Source: an uncultured Bacteroidia bacterium
GTDB taxonomy: Bacteria; Bacteroidota; Bacteroidia; Bacteroidales; F082
Length of the DNA stretch: 64,000 bases
Assembly: GCA_902774295.1 (NCBI GenBank)
Contig: CACYHP010000001.1
Location: 806,001-870,000, forward strand
Direction of reading: 5' to 3'
The first letter of the stretch is position 1, and every line of letters begins with the position of its first letter. Positions 1 through 8,786 of the stretch are shown here, piece by piece. The notes beneath the pieces are model-generated. The model ran no database searches. It worked only from the letters and a program-made list of their open reading frames with translations, and was not told where the DNA came from. The position numbers and the translations under genes are program-made.

Positions 1-320
1 GCACTTTGATTTCCGGTGTCTCGCCGCTTTTTGAGACGATAATCACCACGTCATCGTCGCGTATGATGCCAAGGTCGCCGTGGATGGCGTCGGCAGCATG
101 CATAAAGACGGCAGTGGTGCCGGTAGAATTCAACGTGGCGACGATTTTTTGCGCTATATTTGCACTTTTTCCGATGCCGGAAACAATAACATTTCCTTTC
201 GAATGGTAGATCAAATCGACCACTTTTTCGAAATCATCGGTAAGAAGATCTTTTAATCCTAATATCGAATTTGCTTCATTATCAATGACTTGCAGTGCAA
301 TATCGCGTAAATTTTCCATT
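1..320 (-). CDS. kdsD: Arabinose-5-phosphate isomerase, KdsD/KpsF family (partial, N-terminal part only)
   Basis: The minus-strand frame starts at an ATG (320-318) and runs off the left edge, so about 106 residues are visible. It begins with a helical segment and then shows the SIS (sugar isomerase) fold: VIVSGIGKSANIAQK, a Ser/Thr-rich stretch, HAADAIHGDLG and IIVSKSGETPE. These are the phosphosugar-binding and catalytic motifs of D-arabinose-5-phosphate isomerase, which converts ribulose-5-P to arabinose-5-P for KDO synthesis. The C-terminal CBS pair expected in KdsD lies outside the window. kdsB, a later KDO gene, is at 44.7 kb. It is divergent from recQ across a 103-bp gap. The family call is firm; a GutQ-like paralogue without CBS domains cannot be excluded. 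Confidence 0.88.
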
Positions 321-368
321 TGTTAAAAAATTTTAAAAATTTTCTTGCTTTATTAAAATTAAAAGTTA

Positions 369-376
369 TAACTTTG
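369..376 (+). promoter_or_regulatory. recQ promoter -7 box
   Basis: TAACTTTG matches the Bacteroidota -7 consensus TAnnTTTG, 48 bases before the recQ ATG. A TTG at 346-348, 20 bases upstream, could be the -33 element. Confidence 0.55.
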
Positions 377-423
377 TAAAAATAACGATGCAAAGATAAC
401 GATTATTTTTAAATGCTTAAACT

Positions 424-2628
424 ATGGCAAAAATTGATGAAAAAAGTTTACATGATTTACTGAAAAATGTCTTCGGATTCGACCAGTTTAAAGGTAATCA
501 GAAGGCTATCATTAAGAGCATTCTCGCAGGAAACAACACGTTTGTGCTGATGCCGACGGGTGGCGGTAAATCATTGTGCTACCAGTTGCCTGCCTTGATG
601 AGCGAGGGCACGACAATAGTGGTTTCACCTCTTATTGCCTTGATGAAGAATCAAGTGGATATGATTCGTAACTTTGGCGCCGACACCGGCATCGCGCATG
701 TGATGAACTCGTCGCTGTCGAAGGCAGAGCTCATGCAGGTGCGTGAGGACCTCGTCAACAAGAAGACGAAGCTTCTTTATGTGGCTCCGGAATCGTTGAC
801 GAAAGAGGAGACGCTGGAGTTTTTGCGTGGTTTGGACATCGCTTTCTTTGCTATCGATGAGGCACACTGTATCTCAGAATGGGGCCATGACTTCCGTCCG
901 GAATACCGCCGTCTGCGCCCAATCATCAACGCCATCAACCCGAAGCTGCCGATAATAGCTCTGACAGCTACGGCGACAGTGAAAGTGCAGCAGGACATCA
1001 TGAAGAACCTCGAGATTCAAGATGCCAAGATATTCAAATCGTCGTTCGACCGTCCGAATCTTTATTATGAAGTACGTCCGAAGACAAAAGACGTAGTAAA
1101 AGATATCATAAAATATATTAAATCGAATCCTGGCAAATCAGGAATCGTTTACACTTTGAGCCGTAAAAAGGTGGAGGAACTCGCTGAGACTCTGCAGGTT
1201 AACGGCATTAAGGCGTTGCCGTACCACGCTGGTTTGGACAGCCAGACACGTAAGGAAAATCAGGATAAATTCCTGATGGAAGAGGTTGACGTCATCGTGG
1301 CTACCATCGCATTCGGTATGGGTATCGACAAGCCGGATATCCGTTTCGTTATCCACCACGACATGCCAAAGAGCCTTGAAGGCTATTATCAGGAAACAGG
1401 TCGTGCCGGTCGTGACGGCGGCGAAGGCAACTGCATCGCTTTCTACGACTACGAAGATATCCACAAACTTGAAAAATTCAATAAAGGCAAGAATGTCGCA
1501 GAACAAGAAATCGCTCGCGAACTTCTGAACGAGACCGTGACGTACGCCGAGTCGCCGGTATGCCGTCATAAGCTGCTGCTGCACTATTTCGGTGAAGAAT
1601 ACGAAAAGGAAAACTGCGGCGCTTGCGACAACTGCCTCAACCCGAAAGTGCGCTTCGACGGTCAGGAGGATATCAAACTCGTCATCGAAGCGGTGCTTGC
1701 GACAAAACAGCTGTTCAAGACAAAACATATCTCTGAACTCCTTGCCGGAAAAGAGACTGGCGACATCAAGACGGCAAAACACGATACCAACGAGTATTTC
1801 GGTGCAGGCGATGACCATGATGAGAAATATTGGACTTCGATAATTCGTCAAGCACTTGTAAATAAATTACTTACAAAAGATATTGACAACTACGGCATCT
1901 TGAAAGTGCCGAAAGAAGGCAAGGACTTCATCAAGAAGCCTTACACCGTGATGGTGGCTATGGACCATGATTACGACAAGGGCGACGATGACGAATTCGA
2001 TGAGGAAAGAGTGGCACTTTCGAAGGATTCAGGCACCGACAAGACATTGTTCTCGATGCTGAAAGACCTTCGTAAGACCATAGCGAAGAAGAAAAACCTG
2101 CCGCCATTCGTCATCTTCCAAGACCCATCGCTCGAGGATATGGCAATCCAATATCCTATCACGATGGAAGAACTGACACAGATTGCTGGCGTGGGCGCAG
2201 GAAAAGCTCAGAAGTTCGGTCAGCCGTTCATCGACCTTATTAAAGAATATGTCGAAGAGAACGAGATTACACGTCCTAACGACATGGTGGTGAAGTCGGT
2301 GGTGAACAGATCGGCATTGAAGATCAGTATCATACAGAATATCGACAAAGAGATTCCGCTTGAGGACATCGCATATTCGAAGAACCTCGAATTTGATGAG
2401 CTTCTGACTGAGATCGAGAGCATCGTGGCGAGCGGAACCCATCTCGACATCAGATATTACACTCGTGACAACATCGACCAGTATCATCAGGAAGATATCA
2501 TCCAGTACTTCAGGGAGGCGGAATCTGACGACCTTGAAACGGCGATGAAGACCCTCGGTGAGAATGAATATGAAGAGGAAGAGGTGCGACTGATGCGAAT
2601 CCAGTTCTTATCTGAAGTTGGAAACTAG
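424..2628 (+). CDS. recQ: ATP-dependent DNA helicase RecQ
   Basis: 734 residues. A 3'-5' superfamily 2 helicase that processes stalled forks and recombination intermediates. Visible features in order: Walker A PTGGGKS near residues 44-50; TATAT motif III; DEAH box at about 145-148 followed by the RecQ signature CISEWGHDFRPEYRRL; motif VI QETGRAGRDG; and a four-Cys zinc site (CRHKLL ... CGACDNC near residues 380-410). A winged-helix RQC region follows, then an HRDC domain at about 541-615 (LFSMLKDLRKTIA). A further ~110 residues after HRDC form a helical tail. The total is longer than E. coli RecQ (about 610), but such tails are common in Bacteroidota. It has its own promoter and is followed by the DUF4296 gene after 47 bases. 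Confidence 0.97.
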   Translation: MAKIDEKSLHDLLKNVFGFDQFKGNQKAIIKSILAGNNTFVLMPTGGGKSLCYQLPALMSEGTTIVVSPLIALMKNQVDMIRNFGADTGIAHVMNSSLSKAELMQVREDLVNKKTKLLYVAPESLTKEETLEFLRGLDIAFFAIDEAHCISEWGHDFRPEYRRLRPIINAINPKLPIIALTATATVKVQQDIMKNLEIQDAKIFKSSFDRPNLYYEVRPKTKDVVKDIIKYIKSNPGKSGIVYTLSRKKVEELAETLQVNGIKALPYHAGLDSQTRKENQDKFLMEEVDVIVATIAFGMGIDKPDIRFVIHHDMPKSLEGYYQETGRAGRDGGEGNCIAFYDYEDIHKLEKFNKGKNVAEQEIARELLNETVTYAESPVCRHKLLLHYFGEEYEKENCGACDNCLNPKVRFDGQEDIKLVIEAVLATKQLFKTKHISELLAGKETGDIKTAKHDTNEYFGAGDDHDEKYWTSIIRQALVNKLLTKDIDNYGILKVPKEGKDFIKKPYTVMVAMDHDYDKGDDDEFDEERVALSKDSGTDKTLFSMLKDLRKTIAKKKNLPPFVIFQDPSLEDMAIQYPITMEELTQIAGVGAGKAQKFGQPFIDLIKEYVEENEITRPNDMVVKSVVNRSALKISIIQNIDKEIPLEDIAYSKNLEFDELLTEIESIVASGTHLDIRYYTRDNIDQYHQEDIIQYFREAESDDLETAMKTLGENEYEEEEVRLMRIQFLSEVGN

Positions 2629-2629
2629 A

Positions 2630-2664
2630 TTCCTCATTCCGAGCACGGAGTGCGAGGAAACTCA
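2630..2664. repeat. Short intergenic hairpin, CATTCCGAG...CGAGGAA type
   Basis: TTCCTC and GAGGAA enclose a nested GCAC-GGA-GTGC hairpin between recQ and the DUF4296 gene. It resembles the CATTCCGAGC...GAGGAAT repeats scattered in Bacteroidota genomes and may be a degenerate relative of the GTCATTTCGAC elements at 29.4, 47.2, 56.1 and 57.5 kb. There is no clear T-tract, so terminator function is uncertain. Confidence 0.45.
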
Positions 2665-2675
2665 AAATTAAGAAT

Positions 2676-3020
2676 ATGGATAGATTAAAAATAGTCCTTT
2701 TTGCTTTTAGTTTACTTCTTTTCTTCAGCTGCGACAGCGAGAGGAAGAGACCTGCTCCTTCTGTGCTTCTCACCGAGCCTCAGATGGTTGACGTGCTGAT
2801 GGATGTCCAAATCATGGAGGCGACGATAAGCTACAAGAAAAACGTGAATCAGAAGACTGAATATCTGAAAACTATTGGTTACGACACTCTTTTCTCGCAT
2901 TACGGCATCACCGATTCTATTTTCAAAGAAAATATGAAATATTACTATGACGTTGAGCCTCAGACACTTGAGAGAATTGTCGACTCGGTTGAGGCGAGGT
3001 TGCTAAAGATGAAGAATTAG
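2676..3020 (+). CDS. DUF4296 lipoprotein
   Basis: 114 residues with a lipoprotein signal: a hydrophobic run at residues 6-18 followed by the lipobox FFSC, giving Cys19 as the lipidation site. The mature part contains LTEPQMVDVLMDVQIMEA and a short repeat-like YDTLFSHYGITDSIF segment, which is typical of the DUF4296 family found almost only in Bacteroidota. Function is unknown; it should be anchored to a periplasm-facing or outer-membrane leaflet. Its stop overlaps the uvrC stop by 4 bases on the opposite strand (convergent). Confidence 0.8.
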   Translation: MDRLKIVLFAFSLLLFFSCDSERKRPAPSVLLTEPQMVDVLMDVQIMEATISYKKNVNQKTEYLKTIGYDTLFSHYGITDSIFKENMKYYYDVEPQTLERIVDSVEARLLKMKN

Positions 3021-4789
3021 TGGAAATGAGCGAAGACAATTTTTGCCTTTGCAGGACCGATAATCTCGCTAAGCCTTTGTAAATCAGCTTCTTTAATGTT
3101 TTTAACGGATTTCAGCTCGAGAAGAAGTTTCTCGGCTGTGGTCTTTCCTATGCCTTTGATGTCGTTGAGTTCGGAATGAACGAAGCCTTTCTGGAATTTC
3201 TTGCGGTGGAAGCTTATGGCGAAACGATGTACTTCTTCCTGAATCTGTGCAAGCAGTCGAAATGCGTCAGAGTTGGGCTTAAGCTGCACTGTTTTTGGTG
3301 GGAACCCGAATAGAAGCTCGTTAGTACGATGGCTGCTGTCTTTGGCGAGACCGGCGATAGGTATTTCGATATGTAATTCATCCTGAATTACTTGGCGCAC
3401 TACCTCCATCTGACCTTTGCCGCCGTCGGTGATGATGAGGTTAGGCAGCTCTTTGCCTTCTTCCACGAGGCGTGAATAGCGCCGGCGCACTACCTCTTTC
3501 ATCGAGGCGTAGTCGTCGGGACCTTCCACCGTTTTGATGTTGAAATGACGGTAGCCGGCCTTGTTTGGCTTCCCGTTGACAAACTGCACCATGCCTGCCA
3601 CAGCGTAGTCGCCTTGGAAGTTGGAGTTGTCGAAACACTCAATGACTGCTGGTGGTTCGGGAAGATGCAGGTCTTTCTGAAGCTCTGCCAAAATACGTTT
3701 TGAATGACGCTCGGGGTCGACCAAAGAGCGCAGTTTTTCTGTCTCGAAACGATATTGCTTGGCGTTGCGTGTAGACAGTGCTAAAATCTCGAATTTCTCG
3801 CCTTTTTTCGGGATGGTGAACTTCACGTTTTCAAGTTCCATGTCGAGCTTCAGCGGCACGATTATCTCTTTCACACTGCTTTCAAAACGTTGACGTAACT
3901 CGATGATTGCCAATGATAAAAGCTCTTCTTGTGTCTCTTCAAGACGGCGTTTCATCTCGATGGAAAACGACTGAATTATCGCTCCTTGAATGATGCGCAT
4001 GTAGTTGACATAGAACGAGTTATCGGCATCGTCGAAAGAGAAGACCTCCATGTCATGAAGCGTGTTGCTGCTCACGATGCTGCGCGCGTGATAGTTTTCG
4101 AGAAGGTCGTATTTCTTTTTTATGATTTGTGCCTGCTCAAATTCAAGGCGAGAGGCGTGGTCCATCATCTGCGTTTTCAAATCCTTCAAGACACCGGAGA
4201 TATTGCCTTTTATAACTTCTTTGACATTGAAAATCATGGTGTTATAGTCATCTTCGGAGATGAGGTTGACGCAAGGAGCTTTGCAGTTGCCGATATGATA
4301 TTCGAGGCATGGACGGTTAAGAAGGTGCTTGCAGGTGCGCAGTGGGTAAACCTGTTTCAAGATGTCGAGCAGTGTTCTCGCAGTCATCACGGAAGGGTAG
4401 GGGCCGTAGTAAAGCGAGCCGTCGTTGACCTTCTTTCTTGTCAGAAAAATTCGCGGGAAGCGCTCGTTTTTAATGCAGATCCATGGATATGTCTTGTCGT
4501 CCTTGAGCATGATGTTGTAGCGCGGTTTGTACTGCTTTATGAAGTTGTTTTCAAGCAGGAACGCCTCAGCTTCGCTACCCACCACGGTGAAGCGGATGTC
4601 GGCGATTTTGCTCACGAGAAGACGTGTCTTGCCGGTCTGCTCCTTGCTGAAATAGCTTGATACTCTGCGTTTTAAGTTCTTTGCCTTGCCGACATAAATA
4701 ATCTCGCCGCTCTCGTCGAAGTATTGGTAAACTCCTGGCGAGGTCGGAATGGTTTTTAATATCGAGGTTATTTTGTCAGAGTTGTTCAT
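3017..4789 (-). CDS. uvrC: UvrABC excinuclease subunit C
   Basis: 590 residues. Makes the dual incisions in nucleotide excision repair with UvrA and UvrB. It has an N-terminal GIY-YIG nuclease (SPGVYQYF ... IIYVGKAKNLKRR, residues ~16-45), a Cys-rich linker (CLEYHIGNCKAPC), a UVR helix pair near 200-235 that contacts UvrB, an RNase H-like endonuclease half (ECFDNSNFQGDYAVAGMV, LIITDGGKGQMEVV) and a C-terminal helix-hairpin-helix pair (LNDIKGIGKTTAEKLL). Length is normal. The ATG at 4789-4787 is preceded by a low-complexity TTAAAAG repeat. thiL lies upstream on the same strand, 95 bases away, so co-transcription is possible. mfd, another repair gene, is 6 kb away. Confidence 0.97.
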   Translation of the reverse strand: MNNSDKITSILKTIPTSPGVYQYFDESGEIIYVGKAKNLKRRVSSYFSKEQTGKTRLLVSKIADIRFTVVGSEAEAFLLENNFIKQYKPRYNIMLKDDKTYPWICIKNERFPRIFLTRKKVNDGSLYYGPYPSVMTARTLLDILKQVYPLRTCKHLLNRPCLEYHIGNCKAPCVNLISEDDYNTMIFNVKEVIKGNISGVLKDLKTQMMDHASRLEFEQAQIIKKKYDLLENYHARSIVSSNTLHDMEVFSFDDADNSFYVNYMRIIQGAIIQSFSIEMKRRLEETQEELLSLAIIELRQRFESSVKEIIVPLKLDMELENVKFTIPKKGEKFEILALSTRNAKQYRFETEKLRSLVDPERHSKRILAELQKDLHLPEPPAVIECFDNSNFQGDYAVAGMVQFVNGKPNKAGYRHFNIKTVEGPDDYASMKEVVRRRYSRLVEEGKELPNLIITDGGKGQMEVVRQVIQDELHIEIPIAGLAKDSSHRTNELLFGFPPKTVQLKPNSDAFRLLAQIQEEVHRFAISFHRKKFQKGFVHSELNDIKGIGKTTAEKLLLELKSVKNIKEADLQRLSEIIGPAKAKIVFAHFH

Positions 4790-4884
4790 GGTTAAAAGTT
4801 AAATGTTAAAAGATAAAAGAGATTCGTTAAAAGGTTGGGTTTTGGAAGCGTCAGCTCTTTTAACTTTGCTCCTTTAACCTTTAA
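4790..4884. repeat. Low-complexity TTAAA(A)GTTAAA intergenic repeat
   Basis: The gap between uvrC and thiL is built of near-repeated words: GTTAAAAGTTAAATGTTAAAAG at its left side and their inverted counterparts CTTTTAACTTTG...CCTTTAACCTTTAACT at its right. The whole could fold back on itself. It belongs to the same informal class as the CTAAAG tandems at 21.3 and 47.9 kb. Confidence 0.5.
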
Positions 4885-5919
4885 CTAAAAGTGTTTAAAC
4901 CCTTGAGCTTCAATCGGGGCCTGATGATTGTCAGGCGTGATGAGGTTGGCTTGTCCTTCGTCGGCAGTCATGTAGCCGATGATGCGGACGTCGTCCAGAT
5001 CCTTTACTTTTTCGTAGTCGCTTTGCGCGATGGTGAACAAAAGTTCATAGTCTTCGCCACCGTTGAGGGCAGCGATGCTTGGCACGATGTTGAAGTCCTT
5101 TGCTGTCTGTATCGTCTTCTGATTCATTGGAATACGGTCTTCGTAGACCATGCATCCCACCTTCGACTCTTTGCAAAGATGAAGAACTTCAGAAGCCAAA
5201 CCGTCGGAGATGTCAATCATTGAAGTTGGTTTCACTTTAATCTCCTTGAGTTTTTCGACGATGTCGCGACGAGCCTCAGGTTTCAGCTGACGTTCCAAAA
5301 TATAATCGTATCCTGCAAATTCAGGCTGCATGTTAGGGTCGGCCATGAAAGCGGCTTTTTCTCTTTCGAGGATAAGCAAACCAGTGTATGCTGCGCCGAG
5401 GTTTCCGCTCACGCAAAGCAAATCGTTAGGTTTTGCGCCGTTGCGATAGACGATGTCTTCTTTTTTAGCCTTTCCGATGACGGTTATCGAGATGAAAAGT
5501 CCTGATTTTGATGCTGTTGTGTCGCCTCCGACGAGGTCCACATGATAGCGGTCGCAGGCGAGGCGGATGCCACGGTAGATCTCTTCAATGGCCTCTACGG
5601 AATATTTGCTGCTGATGCCGAGTCCGACCACGATCTGTGTCGGGGTGCCGTTCATCGCGTAAATATCTGAGAAGTTGACGACAGCTGCCTTGTAGCCGAG
5701 GTGTTTCAGCGGACAGTATGTCATGTCGAAATGCACGCCTTCGCAGAGAATGTCGACGGATACAAGCGTTTGCTCGTCTTTATGGTCGATGACGGCCGCA
5801 TCGTCGCCGACGGCTTTCAGCGTTGAGTCGTTGTAAATCTTGACGTTTTTGACGAGCTTGTCGATAAGCGCGAACTCGCCGAGTTCCGAGAGGTTAGTGA
5901 TAGTTTCCTGATCTGCCAT
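4885..5919 (-). CDS. thiL: Thiamine-monophosphate kinase
   Basis: 344 residues. Phosphorylates thiamine monophosphate to thiamine pyrophosphate, the last step of the pathway, in the cytoplasm. PurM/ThiL-fold signatures are visible: VGDDAAVID near residue 38, SVDILCEGVHF, LVGGDTTAS, the Mg-ATP motif MIDISDGLASE and NGGEDYELLF. Length matches the family. A TATTTTTG box 21-28 bases upstream suggests its own promoter. No other thiamine gene is present, so it is a lone pathway member here. Confidence 0.95.
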   Translation of the reverse strand: MADQETITNLSELGEFALIDKLVKNVKIYNDSTLKAVGDDAAVIDHKDEQTLVSVDILCEGVHFDMTYCPLKHLGYKAAVVNFSDIYAMNGTPTQIVVGLGISSKYSVEAIEEIYRGIRLACDRYHVDLVGGDTTASKSGLFISITVIGKAKKEDIVYRNGAKPNDLLCVSGNLGAAYTGLLILEREKAAFMADPNMQPEFAGYDYILERQLKPEARRDIVEKLKEIKVKPTSMIDISDGLASEVLHLCKESKVGCMVYEDRIPMNQKTIQTAKDFNIVPSIAALNGGEDYELLFTIAQSDYEKVKDLDDVRIIGYMTADEGQANLITPDNHQAPIEAQGFKHF

Positions 5920-5939
5920 TTTTGTAATAAATTTTTATG

Positions 5940-5947
5940 CAAAAATA
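5940..5947 (-). promoter_or_regulatory. thiL promoter -7 box
   Basis: Minus-strand TATTTTTG fits TAnnTTTG and lies 21 bases from the thiL ATG, in the gap after the lipoprotein gene of the sigma-factor operon. Confidence 0.5.
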
Positions 5948-5977
5948 GTGATTTTTCGGAAACTGATAAAATAATGT

Positions 5978-6802
5978 TTATTGAATCTTCTGAAACACCA
6001 ACAGATCCTTCCTTATATGTTGCATGATAGTCGCACATTCTTCGGCGTTGTCGTAGAAGAAAATCCAAAGAGTCTGGTTTATGTGGTCGACAGCCGCGAT
6101 ATAACCGTCTTCACCGTATTGTGCAGCATCCGGCATAATTGCAGAAGGCTGGTCGATTGATTCGAACGTTGCCGCTGCATCGAGAACGGTATCGTTGTAT
6201 GCCAAACCATTATTGTTCAACTTATCTGCGACAGTCTTAAGAATCCGTTTTACAGCAGTGGAGTCTTTGAATTCCATACCGAAACTCATGTCACTCATAA
6301 AGTCGATGTCATCGTTGATGATGATAGAGGCGTTATGTACCTGACTGTCGGATTCGAGAAGCGAATTTATCGCAGCACTGAACTCATTGACAATAGATTG
6401 TGCGAAAACCTCTATTTCCTCATCGCTGAGGTGTTCTTTGGTGAATATATCATCACTAATGACTAACGGTGTGTCCCATTTCATTCCAACCTCGACGGAA
6501 TAACTCGGGTCGAACATGGTATCACCGATGAATCCTGACATAAACTGCTTAGACACAGCAAATTCACTTAATAGCCATTCCCAAACGTCTTCATCTGCTG
6601 CCTGAATCATCACGGTGTTGATTTCGTTGCCATGCACATTGAAATCGCAGAGATAAGCTACTGTCAGATTTGTGCTGTCGGCATATTTGCAGTATAGCTC
6701 TAGGGCAGGATTGCTCTGTTTCGCAGTGCCTTTCCTCCCACAAGAGTAGTTCGCAAATATTGTGAGAATTAGTAAAATCAATATGTTTAGATAATACCTC
6801 AT
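5978..6802 (-). CDS. Lipoprotein of the ECF sigma operon, function unknown
   Basis: 274 residues. A hydrophobic signal at residues 6-18 leads to FANYSC, so a lipoprotein with Cys20 or Cys21 as the acylated residue is likely. The mature part is acidic with no motif I recognise; it contains helix-rich stretches (HLSDEEIEVFAQSIVNEFSAAINSLLESD) and a C-terminal HINQTLWIFFYDNAEECATIMQHIRK. It starts 4 bases after the stop of the anti-sigma-like gene, so it is very probably the last gene of the sigma-factor transcript. A surface sensor or effector controlled by that sigma factor is a guess from position only. Confidence 0.7.
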   Translation of the reverse strand: MRYYLNILILLILTIFANYSCGRKGTAKQSNPALELYCKYADSTNLTVAYLCDFNVHGNEINTVMIQAADEDVWEWLLSEFAVSKQFMSGFIGDTMFDPSYSVEVGMKWDTPLVISDDIFTKEHLSDEEIEVFAQSIVNEFSAAINSLLESDSQVHNASIIINDDIDFMSDMSFGMEFKDSTAVKRILKTVADKLNNNGLAYNDTVLDAAATFESIDQPSAIMPDAAQYGEDGYIAAVDHINQTLWIFFYDNAEECATIMQHIRKDLLVFQKIQ

Positions 6803-6806
6803 TTTT

Positions 6807-7124
6807 TTATTCTTGGTTGACTATTTTGTTAGCTGAAATGATGATATCTTGTGCCGAACACCCTGAATTACAAAGAAATTTAACCTCTTTATTCGGCAAA
6901 TGCAAGCCATATAGAAGCACTCCAACAAGCAGACATGCGGCAGCCACGTATGGAATCCAAAGATGTCTGCGATGACGAACTGGCGACATTTCTTGTACAA
7001 AGGTTCTGTTTTGAGCTATTTTTGCCATATTAAGCATGACTTCATCGCTCGGAGCGCTGTTTTGGGCATCCTTCAGAGCGTTTTGCCGACGCTGCCACTG
7101 TATCTCGAAATCGTTAGTGTTCAT
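6807..7124 (-). CDS. Small single-pass membrane protein, probable anti-sigma factor
   Basis: 105 residues: a charged N-terminal half (about residues 1-52) with no signal, one transmembrane helix (LWIPYVAAACLLVGVLLYGL, about 54-73) and a short outside tail with CNSGCSAQD. The topology, a soluble N-terminus before a single helix, and the position directly after an ECF sigma gene (ATGA overlap of 4 bases) fit an anti-sigma factor. I see no zinc-type HxxxCxxC motif of the usual ZAS class, so the assignment rests on context. The CxxxC pair in the outer tail could be redox-active, which would suit the redoxin gene upstream. Confidence 0.6.
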   Translation of the reverse strand: MNTNDFEIQWQRRQNALKDAQNSAPSDEVMLNMAKIAQNRTFVQEMSPVRHRRHLWIPYVAAACLLVGVLLYGLHLPNKEVKFLCNSGCSAQDIIISANKIVNQE

Positions 7125-7669
7125 ATATCCTCCTTGCTTTCTTTTTCAAACATTTCTTTTAACTGCTGTTTTATGCGTGTAATGCGCATCGCAATGGTAC
7201 CTTCTGTAAGGTTGGTCATTTCGGCTATTTCTTTATAGGAAAAGCCGTCGAGGTGGGCTCTTATTATCATGCCGTTCTCTTCCGGAAGCTCATTTATCAA
7301 CTGGCGTAGCAATTGCGAGTTGTCGTCGTGTGCTTCGTACGACATGTCGTTTATTTCTGAATGAACATCAATTTGTTCTGTTGTTGGATTTTTGATATCT
7401 TTGCGACGTAGCATCAGCATGGTGTTGGTGGCGACGCGATAAATCCATGTTTGTTCCGAGCTTCGTCCCTCGAAGGTGTCGAAATAACGCCACAGACTGA
7501 CGATGACTTCCTGCATGCAGTCTTCGACCTTCCACACCTTGCCGAGGTTGTAATCGGAGCAGATATGCCATATCAAAGCCTTGTTACGCAAAAGCATAGC
7601 GTTGAAGGCTTGCTCTTTATTTGGCTTATCCTTAGTGCGAGACAACAAAACGTTTTGTCTGGTTTTCAT
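7121..7669 (-). CDS. RNA polymerase sigma factor, ECF (sigma-70 family)
   Basis: 182 residues with both ECF domains: region 2 (LIWHICSDYNLGKVWKVEDCMQ ... VSLWRYFDTFEG ... TWIYRVATNTML, about 33-90) and region 4 helix-turn-helix (LPEENGMIIRAHLDGFSYKEIAEMTNLTEG, about 128-158). It directs RNA polymerase to alternative promoters. The chosen ATG at 7669 lies 38 bases inside the end of the redoxin/T9SS gene upstream; a second ATG at 7597 (MLLRNKALIW) would remove the overlap but trim the front of region 2. The downstream gene overlaps by ATGA. Translation coupling through the three genes is therefore likely. Confidence 0.92.
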   Translation of the reverse strand: MKTRQNVLLSRTKDKPNKEQAFNAMLLRNKALIWHICSDYNLGKVWKVEDCMQEVIVSLWRYFDTFEGRSSEQTWIYRVATNTMLMLRRKDIKNPTTEQIDVHSEINDMSYEAHDDNSQLLRQLINELPEENGMIIRAHLDGFSYKEIAEMTNLTEGTIAMRITRIKQQLKEMFEKESKEDI

Positions 7670-8654
7670 TGATTTTTATGAAATAAACGCCATCGTTATA
7701 ATTTGCCGTTGAGATGCTGATCGAATTATCAACAGTTTTAACCTCATCGACTTTTTGTCCCAAAGCATTGTAAATCACGATGTTTTCAATGTTGTTGCCT
7801 GTTATTGTCAGGATATCTTTAACCGGATTAGGGAACAATTTGAAGCTTTCTGTCTCATTCTCATCGACGCCCTCAAAGGTGATGCATTCCTCGTTGGTAG
7901 GGTCGCTTTCCATATAGCCATCGCAGTTGGCTGTGATTTTGTAGCAATATTCCTGCATGTCTTCCAAATCACTGTCGACGAATGTGGTCTCGTTTACTGT
8001 TGCAATCTTTGAGCCATCACGATAGACATTGTAAGAAATGGCTGTCGCTGACGCGTTCCAGTTCAATGTAACCACATCATTTGCCATCAACAAAGAAAGG
8101 TCTGACGGTGCGTCGCAGTCAATTGTTTCGCAGCTGTATTGCTGGATGCCGCCATATTGTGCGAGAGCGTTAATAACATCGTTGGCCGAGAACGGATAAA
8201 GCTGCTGGAATCCTTGAATAGGGATGCTTCTGTCAGGCATGATGAGAATCAGGGTAGGGCATCCGGCGATACCATAAATATCGAAAATCTCGTTTCCACC
8301 ACCTTCCACTCCAATTGTCGGATACTGAACGCCATATTGATCAATCCATTGCTGGCAATTGCTGTTGCTGTCGATATATGATATTTCCATGAAAAAGACA
8401 TCATGTTGGTTACAGCCTGTGGCGGTGTACGCACCATTAATATAAGGTGCTATAACCTGGCATTGTCCGCAAGTCAAAAAGAAGAAATCGATGAAGACTG
8501 CCTGACCGCGGTCTAAAATGTCAAAAAGATGAATCTCGTTGCCGTGGCAGTCGGTAGCTGTAAAATCTACGGCTTCGGTGAGATTGGTGTACTGTGCGCG
8601 AATTCCTGCTGTTGTTGCAAATAAAATTGCGATAGTGATAAAAAGTCTTTTCAT
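7632..8654 (-). CDS. Secreted thioredoxin-like protein with FnIII domain and T9SS type A sorting domain
   Basis: 340 residues. It has a signal peptide (MKRLFITIAILFATTAGIRAQ), then a thioredoxin fold with VFIDFFFLTCGQCQ (CGQC active site) near residue 62 and a cis-Pro motif AGCPTLILI. A fibronectin-III-like domain follows (NWNASATAISYNVYRDGSKIA, ~195-250), and the T9SS sorting domain closes the protein (KLFPNPVKDILTITG ... DGVYFIKINENQTKRFVV). It should be exported by Sec and then T9SS to the surface, where a disulfide-exchange role is likely. It heads the minus-strand group that includes the ECF sigma gene, which overlaps its 3' end. Confidence 0.88.
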   Translation of the reverse strand: MKRLFITIAILFATTAGIRAQYTNLTEAVDFTATDCHGNEIHLFDILDRGQAVFIDFFFLTCGQCQVIAPYINGAYTATGCNQHDVFFMEISYIDSNSNCQQWIDQYGVQYPTIGVEGGGNEIFDIYGIAGCPTLILIMPDRSIPIQGFQQLYPFSANDVINALAQYGGIQQYSCETIDCDAPSDLSLLMANDVVTLNWNASATAISYNVYRDGSKIATVNETTFVDSDLEDMQEYCYKITANCDGYMESDPTNEECITFEGVDENETESFKLFPNPVKDILTITGNNIENIVIYNALGQKVDEVKTVDNSISISTANYNDGVYFIKINENQTKRFVVSH

Positions 8655-8686
8655 ATTTTATTTTTTTTGTTCAAAAAAATTAGGTG

Positions 8687-8694
8687 CAAATATA
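8687..8694 (-). promoter_or_regulatory. Promoter -7 box of the redoxin/ECF sigma operon
   Basis: Minus-strand TATATTTG, 33 bases upstream of the redoxin gene ATG, in the 132-bp divergent gap. Confidence 0.5.
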
Positions 8695-8786
8695 GCAAAA
8701 AACTAACAAATTTCAGAAATTTTCTTTCAAGTTATTTTTTCAAAGTTTTTGCACCTAAATAGATGTCAATTTTAAAATTAAAGTCT

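Noticed and set aside
1138..1851. Long open frame (237 codons) on the strand opposite recQ
   Set aside because: Fully inside the well-supported recQ gene; composition looks like an antisense shadow of its codons, with no motif and no promoter.
3929..4660. Open frame of 243 codons opposite uvrC
   Set aside because: Antisense of the conserved UvrC frame; no recognisable domain.
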